From: Oceanispirochaeta sp. M1
GTDB lineage: Bacteria; Spirochaetota; Spirochaetia; DSM-2461
DNA: 64,000 nt
NCBI RefSeq assembly: GCF_003346715.1
Contig: NZ_QQPQ01000017.1
Location: 1 to 64,000, forward strand
Direction: 5' to 3'
In this document: positions 41,739-50,037 of the stretch, one piece after another
How positions within the stretch are numbered: the first letter of the stretch is position 1
Layout of the letters: each line of letters starts with the position of its first letter
Made by a program: the position numbers and the translations under genes
Notes under the pieces: generated by a model
Databases searched by the model: none
Seen by the model: the letters and a program-made list of their open reading frames with translations, nothing else
What the model was told of the DNA's origin: nothing

Positions 41739-42878
41739 TCAATTTGTTAATTTGATGGGGTAGCGACCGTATTTTCGGGCAGTATTATACACTGCATAGA
41801 AATTTTCCAGACTGACATCTTCCATAAAGTGATTGGAGGGAGCAAAGATAAATCCGCCCCCTGGAGCGAAGGCATCTATCCTTCTTTTAGCTTCATCTAT
41901 GGCTTCTTCTTTTGTACCCGTAATACCACCCTGTAGACAGAGTCCTCCATGGAAAACTATTTCAGTTCCAAACTCTTTTTTTAACTCAAATGAATCCATA
42001 CCAGTCGCTTTAGGCTGAAGTGAGTTGAGTATATCTATACCCATATCTATAAAATCAGGGATAAGGTCGCGAACTGAGCCACAGCTGTGCATAAAAATTT
42101 TGGCATTGGGTGCCATTTTTTTTACCTCACTGAAAATACGGGCATAGGGTCCTTTGAAAAATTTTCGATATAGGTCGGGTGCTATAAGTGGACGATCCTG
42201 CATTCCATGATCACTGGAAAACTCTACACAATCAATCATAGGTCCCACATCTTTCAAGTAACAGGAGTATATTTCAATAATCACATCGGTAATTTTCCCG
42301 ATCAGTTTATGAGAGAATGGTTCATTTATATAGAGATCCATGAGGAACTGTTCAAAGCCTCTCAAATATGGACCCAGGTCAAGCATCATTCCTGATATGC
42401 CGGAGGCAGCACTGATAAAATACTCATTTTCATTATGCAGAGCTTCGACCTGTTCTTTTATTCCGGCACTGCGGCCGGGATCATCAGCGACAGGCCATCT
42501 ATGTTTTTCAATATCACTCTCTTCTGCATCTGCCAGAGGATTGAAAGATATATGTGATGTACCGGCAACCTGAGTTGAACCCCAGCCCCATTCGCCGATT
42601 GTGGCACCATGTTCATTGGTGTAGGATTTGAAATCTGTGGGTTTTCCTATGTTGATATGTCTGAAATCACATCCAACAAGTTCGGAAACACGATCATCCA
42701 CGTAATCTCCGGAGCGGCTTGCTTTAATACAGGGGCCCAGCTCTTTCCAGTTTTGATCCTCTGCAATTTCCAAATACAGTTTGTTACATATCCGACTGGC
42801 CGATCCCCAGAGATCAATAGGTATCCTGTCGGATTCTTTATGGGCCAATGCCCCTAAGACACGCTCACGATGAGTCAT
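41739..42878 (-). CDS. Uroporphyrinogen-decarboxylase-family protein (methyltransferase-like)
   Basis: The 379-residue protein has the URO-D/MtaA fold, starting MTHRERVLGALAHKESDRIPIDLW. The HSCGSVRDLIPDFIDMGIDILN segment and the later HGGLCLQG supply His and Cys residues like the zinc site of corrinoid-dependent methyltransferases (MtaA, CmuA). True HemE is unlikely because the N-terminal arginine motif of porphyrinogen decarboxylases is absent. Such proteins recur beside sugar operons with unknown role; demethylation of a methylated sugar is one idea, though no corrinoid protein is present. AAGGAG precedes the ATG. Confidence 0.8.
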   Translation of the reverse strand: MTHRERVLGALAHKESDRIPIDLWGSASRICNKLYLEIAEDQNWKELGPCIKASRSGDYVDDRVSELVGCDFRHINIGKPTDFKSYTNEHGATIGEWGWGSTQVAGTSHISFNPLADAEESDIEKHRWPVADDPGRSAGIKEQVEALHNENEYFISAASGISGMMLDLGPYLRGFEQFLMDLYINEPFSHKLIGKITDVIIEIYSCYLKDVGPMIDCVEFSSDHGMQDRPLIAPDLYRKFFKGPYARIFSEVKKMAPNAKIFMHSCGSVRDLIPDFIDMGIDILNSLQPKATGMDSFELKKEFGTEIVFHGGLCLQGGITGTKEEAIDEAKRRIDAFAPGGGFIFAPSNHFMEDVSLENFYAVYNTARKYGRYPIKLTN

Positions 42879-43006
42879 ATCTGCTCCTTATGTTGTCGAT
42901 TGATTTTTTATATTAAACAATGGAAAGTGTAAAATGTCAAATAGATATTTAAAGTTAATAAACGATAATATAAATTATGTAAATGATATTTAGTGCCAAT
43001 GTAATG

Positions 43007-43036
43007 TTGACGGCTTATAACTCTCTATAGTAGAAT
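43007..43036 (+). promoter_or_regulatory. Promoter of the DeoR gene
   Basis: TTGACG (43007-43012) and TAGAAT (43031-43036) are spaced by 18 bp. The start codon at 43043 is only 6 nt after the -10 box, suggesting a leaderless transcript. Confidence 0.55.
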
Positions 43037-43042
43037 TGGAAT

Positions 43043-43828
43043 ATGAAAAAGAGAAACGGTGTTGCCATTGAAAAAAGGCAAGAGAACATATTAGGTATAA
43101 TTCGAAAGAATGGAAAAGCATCTGTAAAAGATCTCTGTGATACTTTTGAAGTCTCAGTGGTCACCGTCCGGAATGACCTTATTCTCCTGGAAGACAAGGG
43201 TTTGATAATTAGAACCCACGGAGGAGCCATTGCTGTCAAAGAAAATGAGGAAGGACTGGTTCTTCCTTTTGACATCCGGGAAGAGAAACACTTTGAAAAC
43301 AAACAGAGGATTGGTAAAGCTGCCGCAGATCTGGTTAATGATGGGGAGGTTATCTTTATCGATGGAGGGACAACCGCATCAGAAATGAGGCATTATTTGG
43401 TTGATAAAAAAGATATTACAATCATAACTCCTAGTATAGTAGTGACTTACTGGCTTGCGGTAACCAGTAATCTTAAGATTTATGTATTAAACGGGTTTTT
43501 TGAGAGGGATTCCTACTCTACAGTAGGTGTGCCCTCAATGGATTTTATGTCTCAATGGAATCTTTCAAAAGCCTTTTTTGGTGCTGCTGGATTTACCCTT
43601 AATGAGGGGCTTTCCGATCTTGAAATTGGTTTTGTAGAGCAGAAAAAGATTATTGCAGAAAAGGCCCATACGAATATTGGTCTGGTGGATTCATCTAAAT
43701 GGGGTATTCTCAGTCTTGGATCCTTTGTCGCCCCTGGTGATATTGATATGCTTATCACAGATACCGATACTCCAGCAGATGAAATTCAAAAAGCAAGAGA
43801 TCTTGGAATCGTTGTAGAATCTGTCTGA
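43043..43828 (+). CDS. DeoR-family regulator of the second ABC importer
   Basis: The 261-residue protein has the DeoR HTH (ASVKDLCDTFEVSVVTVRNDLILLEDKGLIIRTHGGAI) and a DeoRC domain (FIDGGTTASEMRHYL, ITPSIVVTYWLA, FGAAGFTLNEG, LVDSSKWG). No SD is visible upstream of ATG 43043 and the -10 box abuts it. It is followed by a strong terminator, then the importer operon on the same strand, which it probably controls. It is divergent from the URO-D gene. Confidence 0.9.
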   Translation: MKKRNGVAIEKRQENILGIIRKNGKASVKDLCDTFEVSVVTVRNDLILLEDKGLIIRTHGGAIAVKENEEGLVLPFDIREEKHFENKQRIGKAAADLVNDGEVIFIDGGTTASEMRHYLVDKKDITIITPSIVVTYWLAVTSNLKIYVLNGFFERDSYSTVGVPSMDFMSQWNLSKAFFGAAGFTLNEGLSDLEIGFVEQKKIIAEKAHTNIGLVDSSKWGILSLGSFVAPGDIDMLITDTDTPADEIQKARDLGIVVESV

Positions 43829-43854
43829 TCGCAAAGAAATACTATAATACTGTC

Positions 43855-43890
43855 ATAGGGCTGCTCAGCTAAAAGAGCAGCCCTATTTTT
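43855..43890 (+). terminator. Terminator of the DeoR gene
   Basis: ATAGGGCTGCTC (43855-43866) pairs perfectly with GAGCAGCCCTAT (43875-43886) and is followed by a T run. Confidence 0.95.
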
Positions 43891-44086
43891 AGTTCAAATT
43901 ACTCATTTGAATATTCATAACTCTTTATAAATACTCTTTCCATTAAAAAAAAGACATTTTATATCCTCTTATACTAGGAATCAGCCCTATCTCAATTGAT
44001 TTATGCCAATATTACTCATTTTCAACTATTCTTTAGCAGCATAAAGTGTCGAATAAAATATTAAAATGAAAAAAAGAAAGTATAGG

Positions 44087-44114
44087 TTGACAATGCGAAA
44101 ACATATGATAGTAT
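44087..44114 (+). promoter_or_regulatory. Probable promoter of the second ABC importer operon
   Basis: TTGACA (44087-44092) with TAGTAT (44109-44114) at 16-bp spacing, about 35 bp before the binding-protein start. Overlapping -10 alternatives exist (TATAAG at 44112). Confidence 0.5.
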
Positions 44115-44148
44115 AAGTTTAATTATGGAAAATTAAAGGAGTAATTGT

Positions 44149-45192
44149 ATGAAAGAAAGGATAGTTTTAACGATGCTGGTTCTGATGTTGGTAACGGCTC
44201 TTCCGGTGTTTGCTGCAGGAGGACAGGAAGATTCAACAATTGTCATAGGTAAGATCCCTTATACCCTGGCACATGATTATCATCAGTCTCATGTTAAGTG
44301 GGTCGAGATATATGCTATGGAAAAGTATGGTGTCGAAGTAAAAGTCGTGGATGGAGAGGCCAGTCCTGAAAAATCTCTCAATGCTGTTGAGAACTTCGTA
44401 GCCCAGGGAATGGACGGGCTGTTACTTCATATAACTGATCCTGTAATTCTGGATCAGGCCATCTCTATTTCTCATGACGAGGGTATTCCCGTCGTTTCTT
44501 TTTACAATGAGCCTAAAACAAAGGGAAATCCCCATGTTCGTATCGATGAACCCTCCACTTCTTTTGAAATGGGTGTACTGGCTGCTAATAAATGGAAAGA
44601 ATTCTATCCCGATAAACCCATCAAGGTTGCCATGATTTCCTTCATGAACATGGAGCATGTTATGAACCTGAGAAGTACTCCCTTCCTTGAAGGCGTCAAA
44701 TCTATCGATCCCAGCGCAGAGCTTGTTGTACAGCTGAATGGTGAAGGTTCTTCCGAGCTGTCAATGGCTGGCGCCCAGGATATTCTCCAGGCCCATCCCG
44801 AGGTAAATATTGTTTACGGTAGTACCGCAGAACATGCTATCGGTGCTCTTGCTGCCTTTGAATCTGCCGGACGTGGAAAAGCTGTAGACGGTGTTCCCCT
44901 TACTGAGATTATCATCGGAACTGATGCTACAGAAGGCGAACTTCTCAAGCTGTACGATCCTACATCTGCATTTAAGATTACACAGGGACTGCAGCCCAGA
45001 GAAAATGCAATGGCCGAGGTTGACGCATTGATGGAAGTCATCAACGGAACAATGGCCATGGATGATTGGAAAGAAATCTCAACAAAGAACTTCTTAGTTG
45101 ATTATTGGAACAGCTCTGTTGAAGAAGGTACCAGCTTCCTGAAAGAACAGTATTTTTCTGATCTGGATCTGAGAGCAGAACTGGGACTGTAG
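44149..45192 (+). CDS. Sugar-binding protein of the second ABC importer
   Basis: The 347-residue protein has a Sec signal ending VFAAGGQ and the PBP1-type fold (IGKIPYTLAHDYHQSHVKW, VVDGEASPEKSLNAVENFVAQGMDGLLLH, GVKSIDPSAELVVQLNGEG, IVYGSTAEHAIGALAAFESAG). It is a clear paralogue of the protein at 57124-58173, with shared KVPYT/KIPYT, HAYHQ/HDYHQ and GVKSIDPSAEL segments. The substrate is unknown; the neighbours suggest a polyol or pentose. SD AAAGGAG precedes the ATG. Confidence 0.92.
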   Translation: MKERIVLTMLVLMLVTALPVFAAGGQEDSTIVIGKIPYTLAHDYHQSHVKWVEIYAMEKYGVEVKVVDGEASPEKSLNAVENFVAQGMDGLLLHITDPVILDQAISISHDEGIPVVSFYNEPKTKGNPHVRIDEPSTSFEMGVLAANKWKEFYPDKPIKVAMISFMNMEHVMNLRSTPFLEGVKSIDPSAELVVQLNGEGSSELSMAGAQDILQAHPEVNIVYGSTAEHAIGALAAFESAGRGKAVDGVPLTEIIIGTDATEGELLKLYDPTSAFKITQGLQPRENAMAEVDALMEVINGTMAMDDWKEISTKNFLVDYWNSSVEEGTSFLKEQYFSDLDLRAELGL

Positions 45193-45203
45193 TCCAGGAA
45201 TTG

Positions 45204-45240
45204 ATAATTTTCCGACTAAGCTTATCAGTCGGAAAATTAT
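45204..45240 (+). terminator. Hairpin after the binding-protein gene
   Basis: ATAATTTTCCGACT (45204-45217) and AGTCGGAAAATTAT (45227-45240) are perfect 14-bp arms. Only a short T tract follows, so partial termination or 3'-end protection of the abundant binding-protein message is likely. Confidence 0.75.
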
Positions 45241-45279
45241 TTCAAAAATTATTTAAGTTAATTAACTGAGGAAAAGAGA

Positions 45280-46248
45280 ATGATCTTAAAGAAGATGAGT
45301 TTCGGATTGAATGTTCAAAAATATTTAATGCTGGGGATATTGCTGCTTATATTCATATCCTTTTCATTAGCCACGCCGAAATTCATAACTTATGTCAATT
45401 TAAGCAATGTAATGCTGCAGGTTTCTCTGATCATAATCACAGGATCTGCTTTGACTCTATTGATGATCTCCGGACACTTTGATCTTTCCGTAGGCAGTAT
45501 TATTGCATTTTCCGGAGTAATGCATGCCTTTATCAGCAAGCATTATGCCCCCACACCGATTTCTATCATAATAGCTGTCCTACTGGGGGGATTGATCGGT
45601 TACTTGAACGGTGTAATGGTCACTAAACTCAAAATTACTCCCATTATTGCAACAATGGGAACAATGTATGCGGCCCGAGGTCTGGCATATATAATTGCAA
45701 GGGCAGACGGCGGTGCCAATATCACCAGCGGCCTCCCTCTTGATTTTCAGAGCTTCGGACGTGGTATGGTCGGACCTGTCCCTCTGCCTGTAATCATTAT
45801 GATTGCCATTGTCGCAATCTTTTACTTCATTCAAACAAAGACTAATCTCGGAAGATACTCATATGCTATCGGTGCCAATAAGCACAGCTCTTATTTGTCA
45901 GGAGTCAAGGTCGACAGATGGGTCATCCTCCTTTATGTTCTCGCAGGTATCCTTGCAGGGTTCTGTGGAACCATTCTTGTTTCAAGACTCGGTTCCGGTG
46001 TCCCCAGTATCGGGCTTGGATTTGAATTTGATGTCATCATAGCAATAGTCCTAGGCGGAACTTTGATTACCGGCGGAGAAGGCTCAGTCCTGGGTATGGT
46101 TATCGGGGCCTTGATCATAGGATTTGTAGCTAACGGTCTCAATCTTCTTGATGTTCAGTCCTTTTATCAGACCGTAATCAAGGGGGCTATTCTTCTGGCT
46201 TCAATAATTCTGGAACGCAGTCTGAAAAATAAAATCGCCCAGGGGTAA
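45280..46248 (+). CDS. ABC importer permease (first of two)
   Basis: The 322-residue RbsC-family permease has about eight spans and the motifs ISGHFDLSVGSIIAFSG, GYLNGVMVTKLKITPIIATMGTMYAARG, AIGANKHSSYLSGVK and LGGTLITGGEGSVLGMVIG. Together with the permease at 47815 it likely forms a heterodimeric channel. The ATPase gene starts 4 bp downstream. Confidence 0.92.
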   Translation: MILKKMSFGLNVQKYLMLGILLLIFISFSLATPKFITYVNLSNVMLQVSLIIITGSALTLLMISGHFDLSVGSIIAFSGVMHAFISKHYAPTPISIIIAVLLGGLIGYLNGVMVTKLKITPIIATMGTMYAARGLAYIIARADGGANITSGLPLDFQSFGRGMVGPVPLPVIIMIAIVAIFYFIQTKTNLGRYSYAIGANKHSSYLSGVKVDRWVILLYVLAGILAGFCGTILVSRLGSGVPSIGLGFEFDVIIAIVLGGTLITGGEGSVLGMVIGALIIGFVANGLNLLDVQSFYQTVIKGAILLASIILERSLKNKIAQG

Positions 46249-46252
46249 ATAG

Positions 46253-47812
46253 ATGTCAGAAACATTAATTTCAATCAAAGAACTTTATAAACAATATCCA
46301 GGTGTTCAAGCTCTTAATGATGTCAGTTTTGATATTAAGAGAAACACTGTTCATTGCATCGTAGGAGAAAATGGAGCGGGAAAATCCACTCTTATCAAGA
46401 TCCTTGCCGGAGCTGTACAGCGTACGAAGGGCGATATCACGATAAACGGCAAGTCCTTCAATCCCAAGAGTACTCGAGATGCCATGAAAAGTGGAATGAG
46501 CGTTCTTTTTCAGGAGCTGAATGTTATTGATCAGCTGACTGTTGAAGAAAATCTTACCCTGGGGATGGAGCGGCATAAACTCGGATTCATTAAGAAGACG
46601 GATAATCAGAAGAAACTGAAAGATATACTCTCCAGTATGGATAAGAATATAACATTAAGTCAGAAGGTTTCGGAACTCAGCGTTGCCCAGAAACAGGTTG
46701 TTGAAATCACAAAATCGATTGCAACGAATTCCGATGTCATCATAATGGATGAACCAACGGCCGCTATCACCGAGGCTGAGATTGCCAAACTATTCAAGGT
46801 TATTAAAAACCTGCGTAAGCAGAATGTTACCGTTATTTACATCAGTCACCGTCTCACTGAAATTTTCGAAATCGGGGATTATGTGACTGTTATGCGGGAC
46901 GGCTGCATGATTGATACAAGACCCATTTACGAATTCGCCGGTTGTTCGGAGTCCTATGATGAAGCCACGAACCAGATGGTCAGGACAGTAGAGGAGGAGG
47001 AATCATGCAAAGATCTTATTCGCATGATGCTTGGAAAGATCGTTGTCACCGGATATAAACCGAATCCTGTCCTGTCTGATTCCATAGTCCTTTCAGTAAG
47101 AAATGTATCCAATCACAAATTGAAAAATATATCTTTTGATCTGTATAAAGGGGAAACTCTCGGATTTTACGGGCTGGTAGGTTCTGGAAAGTCTGAAATC
47201 GCGAGAGCCATTTACGGAGTAGACAGCATTCATGAGGGGCTGATAGAAATGGACGGAGTGAAAGTCGATTTTAAAGATCCCAAAGAAGCTATCTATAAAA
47301 ATATTTCTCTTGTTCCCGAAGAAAGACGGACGGAGGGACTTTGTACCATGCTCAATATACGTGAAAACTCAACCCTTATGAATATGGATGCTGTTTCCAA
47401 ATGGGGCATTATCGATAAAGGGCAAGAGAGAACTTTAGTAAAAGACTATATTTCCAAACTGCAGATCGCCTGCCGGGATGAAAATCAGAAGGTGTCCCTT
47501 CTAAGCGGCGGAAATCAGCAGAAAGTCGTTCTTGCTAAATGTCTGAACTCAAAACCTAAGATTTTTCTCCTGGATGAACCGTCCAGGGGAGTCGATGTTG
47601 GAGCCAAGGAAGAAATACACAATATCGTCCGTGAGCTCGCCAGAGAAGGAGTTTCGTCTGTAGTATTTTCATCCGAACTGCCGGAGATCATGAATCTTTG
47701 TGATCGTATTATTCTGCTTTACGAAGGTGAGATCAAACAGGTTCTTAAGAATGGTGGAAACCATGATTATGAAGAAATCCTACATATTGTAACTGGAGGG
47801 ACAGTAGAATAA
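46253..47812 (+). CDS. ABC importer ATPase with intact second Walker A
   Basis: The 519-residue two-domain ATPase has Walker A GENGAGKSTLIKIL and FMDEPTAA-type Walker B (MDEPTAAIT) in the first domain, with an atypical signature (LSVAQKQVVEITK). The second domain has GLVGSGKSE, where the lysine lost in RbsA-type proteins is present, LSGGNQQKVVLAKCL and LDEPSRGVD. A 25-residue acidic insert (YEFAGCSESYDEATNQMVRT) links the domains, and the paralogue at 59242 has a shorter version. It lies between two permease genes. Confidence 0.92.
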   Translation: MSETLISIKELYKQYPGVQALNDVSFDIKRNTVHCIVGENGAGKSTLIKILAGAVQRTKGDITINGKSFNPKSTRDAMKSGMSVLFQELNVIDQLTVEENLTLGMERHKLGFIKKTDNQKKLKDILSSMDKNITLSQKVSELSVAQKQVVEITKSIATNSDVIIMDEPTAAITEAEIAKLFKVIKNLRKQNVTVIYISHRLTEIFEIGDYVTVMRDGCMIDTRPIYEFAGCSESYDEATNQMVRTVEEEESCKDLIRMMLGKIVVTGYKPNPVLSDSIVLSVRNVSNHKLKNISFDLYKGETLGFYGLVGSGKSEIARAIYGVDSIHEGLIEMDGVKVDFKDPKEAIYKNISLVPEERRTEGLCTMLNIRENSTLMNMDAVSKWGIIDKGQERTLVKDYISKLQIACRDENQKVSLLSGGNQQKVVLAKCLNSKPKIFLLDEPSRGVDVGAKEEIHNIVRELAREGVSSVVFSSELPEIMNLCDRIILLYEGEIKQVLKNGGNHDYEEILHIVTGGTVE

Positions 47813-47814
47813 TT

Positions 47815-48801
47815 ATGAATACTTTAAATACAGCTTTGGGGCAGACACAGGTAAAGATGCCGGCATATAAAAAAATTCCAGTACAGAATCTTATAATCTT
47901 CTCTGTATTGGTTCTGCTGATTATCATCTTTTCCATTTTGTCTCCCAGGTTTCTAAGCTCTAAAAACCTGGTAAATATAGTTAGACAGACAAGTTATGTA
48001 ATCATTACGGGATCGGCAGTCACATTTCTTATGATATCGGGTAATTTCGATTTATCTGTAGGAAGCGCCGCTGCTCTATCAGGTGTTTTTATGGCAATTC
48101 TTGCCAGATCCGGAGTTCCTGTTCCTCTGGCTATACTGGGAGCAGTTGGACTCGGAATCTTTATCGGTTACTTTAACTCTTTAATGGTCTGTTTCTTTGA
48201 AATACCACCCTTTATTGCGACCCTCGGTACCATGCTTATCTGTCGGGGTACTGCCCTTATCATTTCCGGAGGAGTTACGATCCGTAACGATCTGCCGGAG
48301 AATTATAATGTACTCGGACGCGGCGAGTTCCTGAATGTCCCGTTTCCTATCTGGATCATGCTTGCCGTAGTCATCGTTGCGGTCATACTTCAAAATAAAA
48401 GCCTTTTGGGAAAATATGCCATTGCTATCGGCGGTAATAAACTTGCTGCACAATTGTCGGGTATCAATGTCAATAAAATGGTTTCGCTGTTCTATATCAT
48501 CATCGGTGGTATCGTCGGATTGACCGGAGCTATACAATCTTCAAGATTGGGAATCGGAGAGCCGAATATTGGCGATGGTTTTGAGTTTGATGTTATCATT
48601 GCAATTATTCTCGGCGGAACGAGTCTGGACGGTGGTGAAGGTTCGGTTATGGGAATGGTTGTTGGTGCTCTTTTGATCGGAGTTATCGGCAACGGTCTGA
48701 ATATGATGGGAGTACTTACCTTTTATCAAAGCATCATCAAAGGGGTCGTTCTTGTAGCGGCTGTTCTTCTGGATCAGAGGATCAAATCAAAGCGTAATTG
48801 A
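47815..48801 (+). CDS. ABC importer permease (second of two)
   Basis: The 328-residue RbsC-family permease has ISGNFDLSVGSAAALSG, GYFNSLMVCFFEIPPFIATLGTMLICRG, AIGGNKLAAQLSGIN and LGGTSLDGGEGSVMGMVVG. An extra cytoplasmic N-terminal segment of about 30 residues precedes the first span. It is 2 bp after the ATPase stop and differs enough from the first permease to suggest a heterodimer. Confidence 0.92.
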   Translation: MNTLNTALGQTQVKMPAYKKIPVQNLIIFSVLVLLIIIFSILSPRFLSSKNLVNIVRQTSYVIITGSAVTFLMISGNFDLSVGSAAALSGVFMAILARSGVPVPLAILGAVGLGIFIGYFNSLMVCFFEIPPFIATLGTMLICRGTALIISGGVTIRNDLPENYNVLGRGEFLNVPFPIWIMLAVVIVAVILQNKSLLGKYAIAIGGNKLAAQLSGINVNKMVSLFYIIIGGIVGLTGAIQSSRLGIGEPNIGDGFEFDVIIAIILGGTSLDGGEGSVMGMVVGALLIGVIGNGLNMMGVLTFYQSIIKGVVLVAAVLLDQRIKSKRN

Positions 48802-48809
48802 TTATAGAA

Positions 48810-48839
48810 AATTATTTAGAATTATTTAGAATTATATAG
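48810..48839 (+). repeat. Two perfect and one imperfect copy of a 10-bp unit
   Basis: AATTATTTAG occurs at 48810-48819 and 48820-48829, then AATTATATAG at 48830-48839, directly before the SD AGGAGGG of the iron alcohol dehydrogenase gene. Confidence 0.85.
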
Positions 48840-48849
48840 GAGGGTTATT

Positions 48850-50016
48850 ATGTTTCCATTTGAATTGCATTTACCTACGAAAGTCGTTTTTGGTGAGGGT
48901 ACTATAAATAAAATTGGTGAAATTTCATCAACATTCGGAAAAAAAGCTATGCTCGTTTCTTACGATGAGGACCTGATCAAGTCATTTGGCTTTTATGATA
49001 AAGCAGTAAAATCATTGAATGAGGCAAACATTGAGGTTCTTCAGTTCTTCGGAGTCAAATCTAACCCCACGGTCGATCATGTCCGAAAAGGAATCGAAGT
49101 AGCAAAGACAGAGAAGCCCGATGTTCTGATTGCTTTGGGTGGCGGAAGTGTTATTGATACGGTTAAAGCCATGGCTGTCGGTTATTACGCAGAAGGCGAT
49201 ATCTGGGATATGGCAACCGGTGCTGAAGATATGAAAGATGCTCTACCTATTATTGCGGTCGTGACCATCCCGGCCACCAGTTCGGAAATGAATAATGTTT
49301 CAGTCTTATTCAATGATGAAATAAAGAGAAAAGAAGGGTTCGGAAGTCCTCTGATGTATCCCAAGGTTGCTATTCTTGATCCGGAATTGACTTATGGCCT
49401 CCCTATTCGGCAGACTGCAATTTCCGCTGCTGATGTTGTGTCTCATCTTCTGGAAGGATACCTGAATCATAACGATCCATGGGCACCTATGCAGGATAGA
49501 TATGCTCTGGGAATGATCAAAACTGTTATAGAATGTATGGAACTCCTGATGAAAGATCCCAAAGATGCACAGGCAAGAGCCACTCTGATGTGGGTCACTA
49601 CTAATTCCTGGAATGGTTTTTATGTCTCAGGTCTGGGTGCTTTTGACGCTTCCATTCATATGATCGGTCATTCTTTCTCTGCTTTTTATGATACTCCTCA
49701 TGGTGCGGCGATGTCTGTCTCTATCCCCGCTGTTATGAAATATCACCTGAAGGATAAAATCGAAAAATACTCAGTCTTTGCTCAAGAGGTCTTCGGTATT
49801 GAAGGAGAAGCCTGCGAGGCAATGGCCGAAGCCGGAGTGGATGCAATAGTCAGCTGGTTCAAACGGATCGGTGTCCCTACTTCTTTCAAAGAGGCTGATA
49901 TGCCTGTAAATGAGCTGGATGCCATGGCAGATGATGTATTGATTACAGCCAAAAACTGGGGAATCGAGTCATATACAAAAGAAGCGGTTCTAGAAATCCT
50001 AGATCTGTGTTTATAG
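48850..50016 (+). CDS. Iron-containing alcohol dehydrogenase (copy 1)
   Basis: The 388-residue protein belongs to the Fe-ADH family, near the butanol-dehydrogenase/YqhD branch. GGGSVIDTVKAMA is the nucleotide loop. Metal ligands fit SAADVVSHLLEGY (Asp, His), HMIGHSFSAF and DTPHGAAMS. It probably interconverts a polyol and ketose, or reduces an aldehyde, with NAD(P)H. It follows the importer after 48 bp and precedes a kinase, as does the second Fe-ADH at 54290, though the two proteins are distant. Confidence 0.9.
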   Translation: MFPFELHLPTKVVFGEGTINKIGEISSTFGKKAMLVSYDEDLIKSFGFYDKAVKSLNEANIEVLQFFGVKSNPTVDHVRKGIEVAKTEKPDVLIALGGGSVIDTVKAMAVGYYAEGDIWDMATGAEDMKDALPIIAVVTIPATSSEMNNVSVLFNDEIKRKEGFGSPLMYPKVAILDPELTYGLPIRQTAISAADVVSHLLEGYLNHNDPWAPMQDRYALGMIKTVIECMELLMKDPKDAQARATLMWVTTNSWNGFYVSGLGAFDASIHMIGHSFSAFYDTPHGAAMSVSIPAVMKYHLKDKIEKYSVFAQEVFGIEGEACEAMAEAGVDAIVSWFKRIGVPTSFKEADMPVNELDAMADDVLITAKNWGIESYTKEAVLEILDLCL

Positions 50017-50037
50017 AAAATAGAGGGGTCAGTCATA

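Larger units (their letters stand above)
43829..44148. other. Spacer with terminator and importer promoter
   Basis: It holds the terminator at 43855-43890 and a probable promoter with TTGACA at 44087-44092 and TAGTAT at 44109-44114 (16-bp spacer). The middle is AT-rich with no gene seen. Confidence 0.5.
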
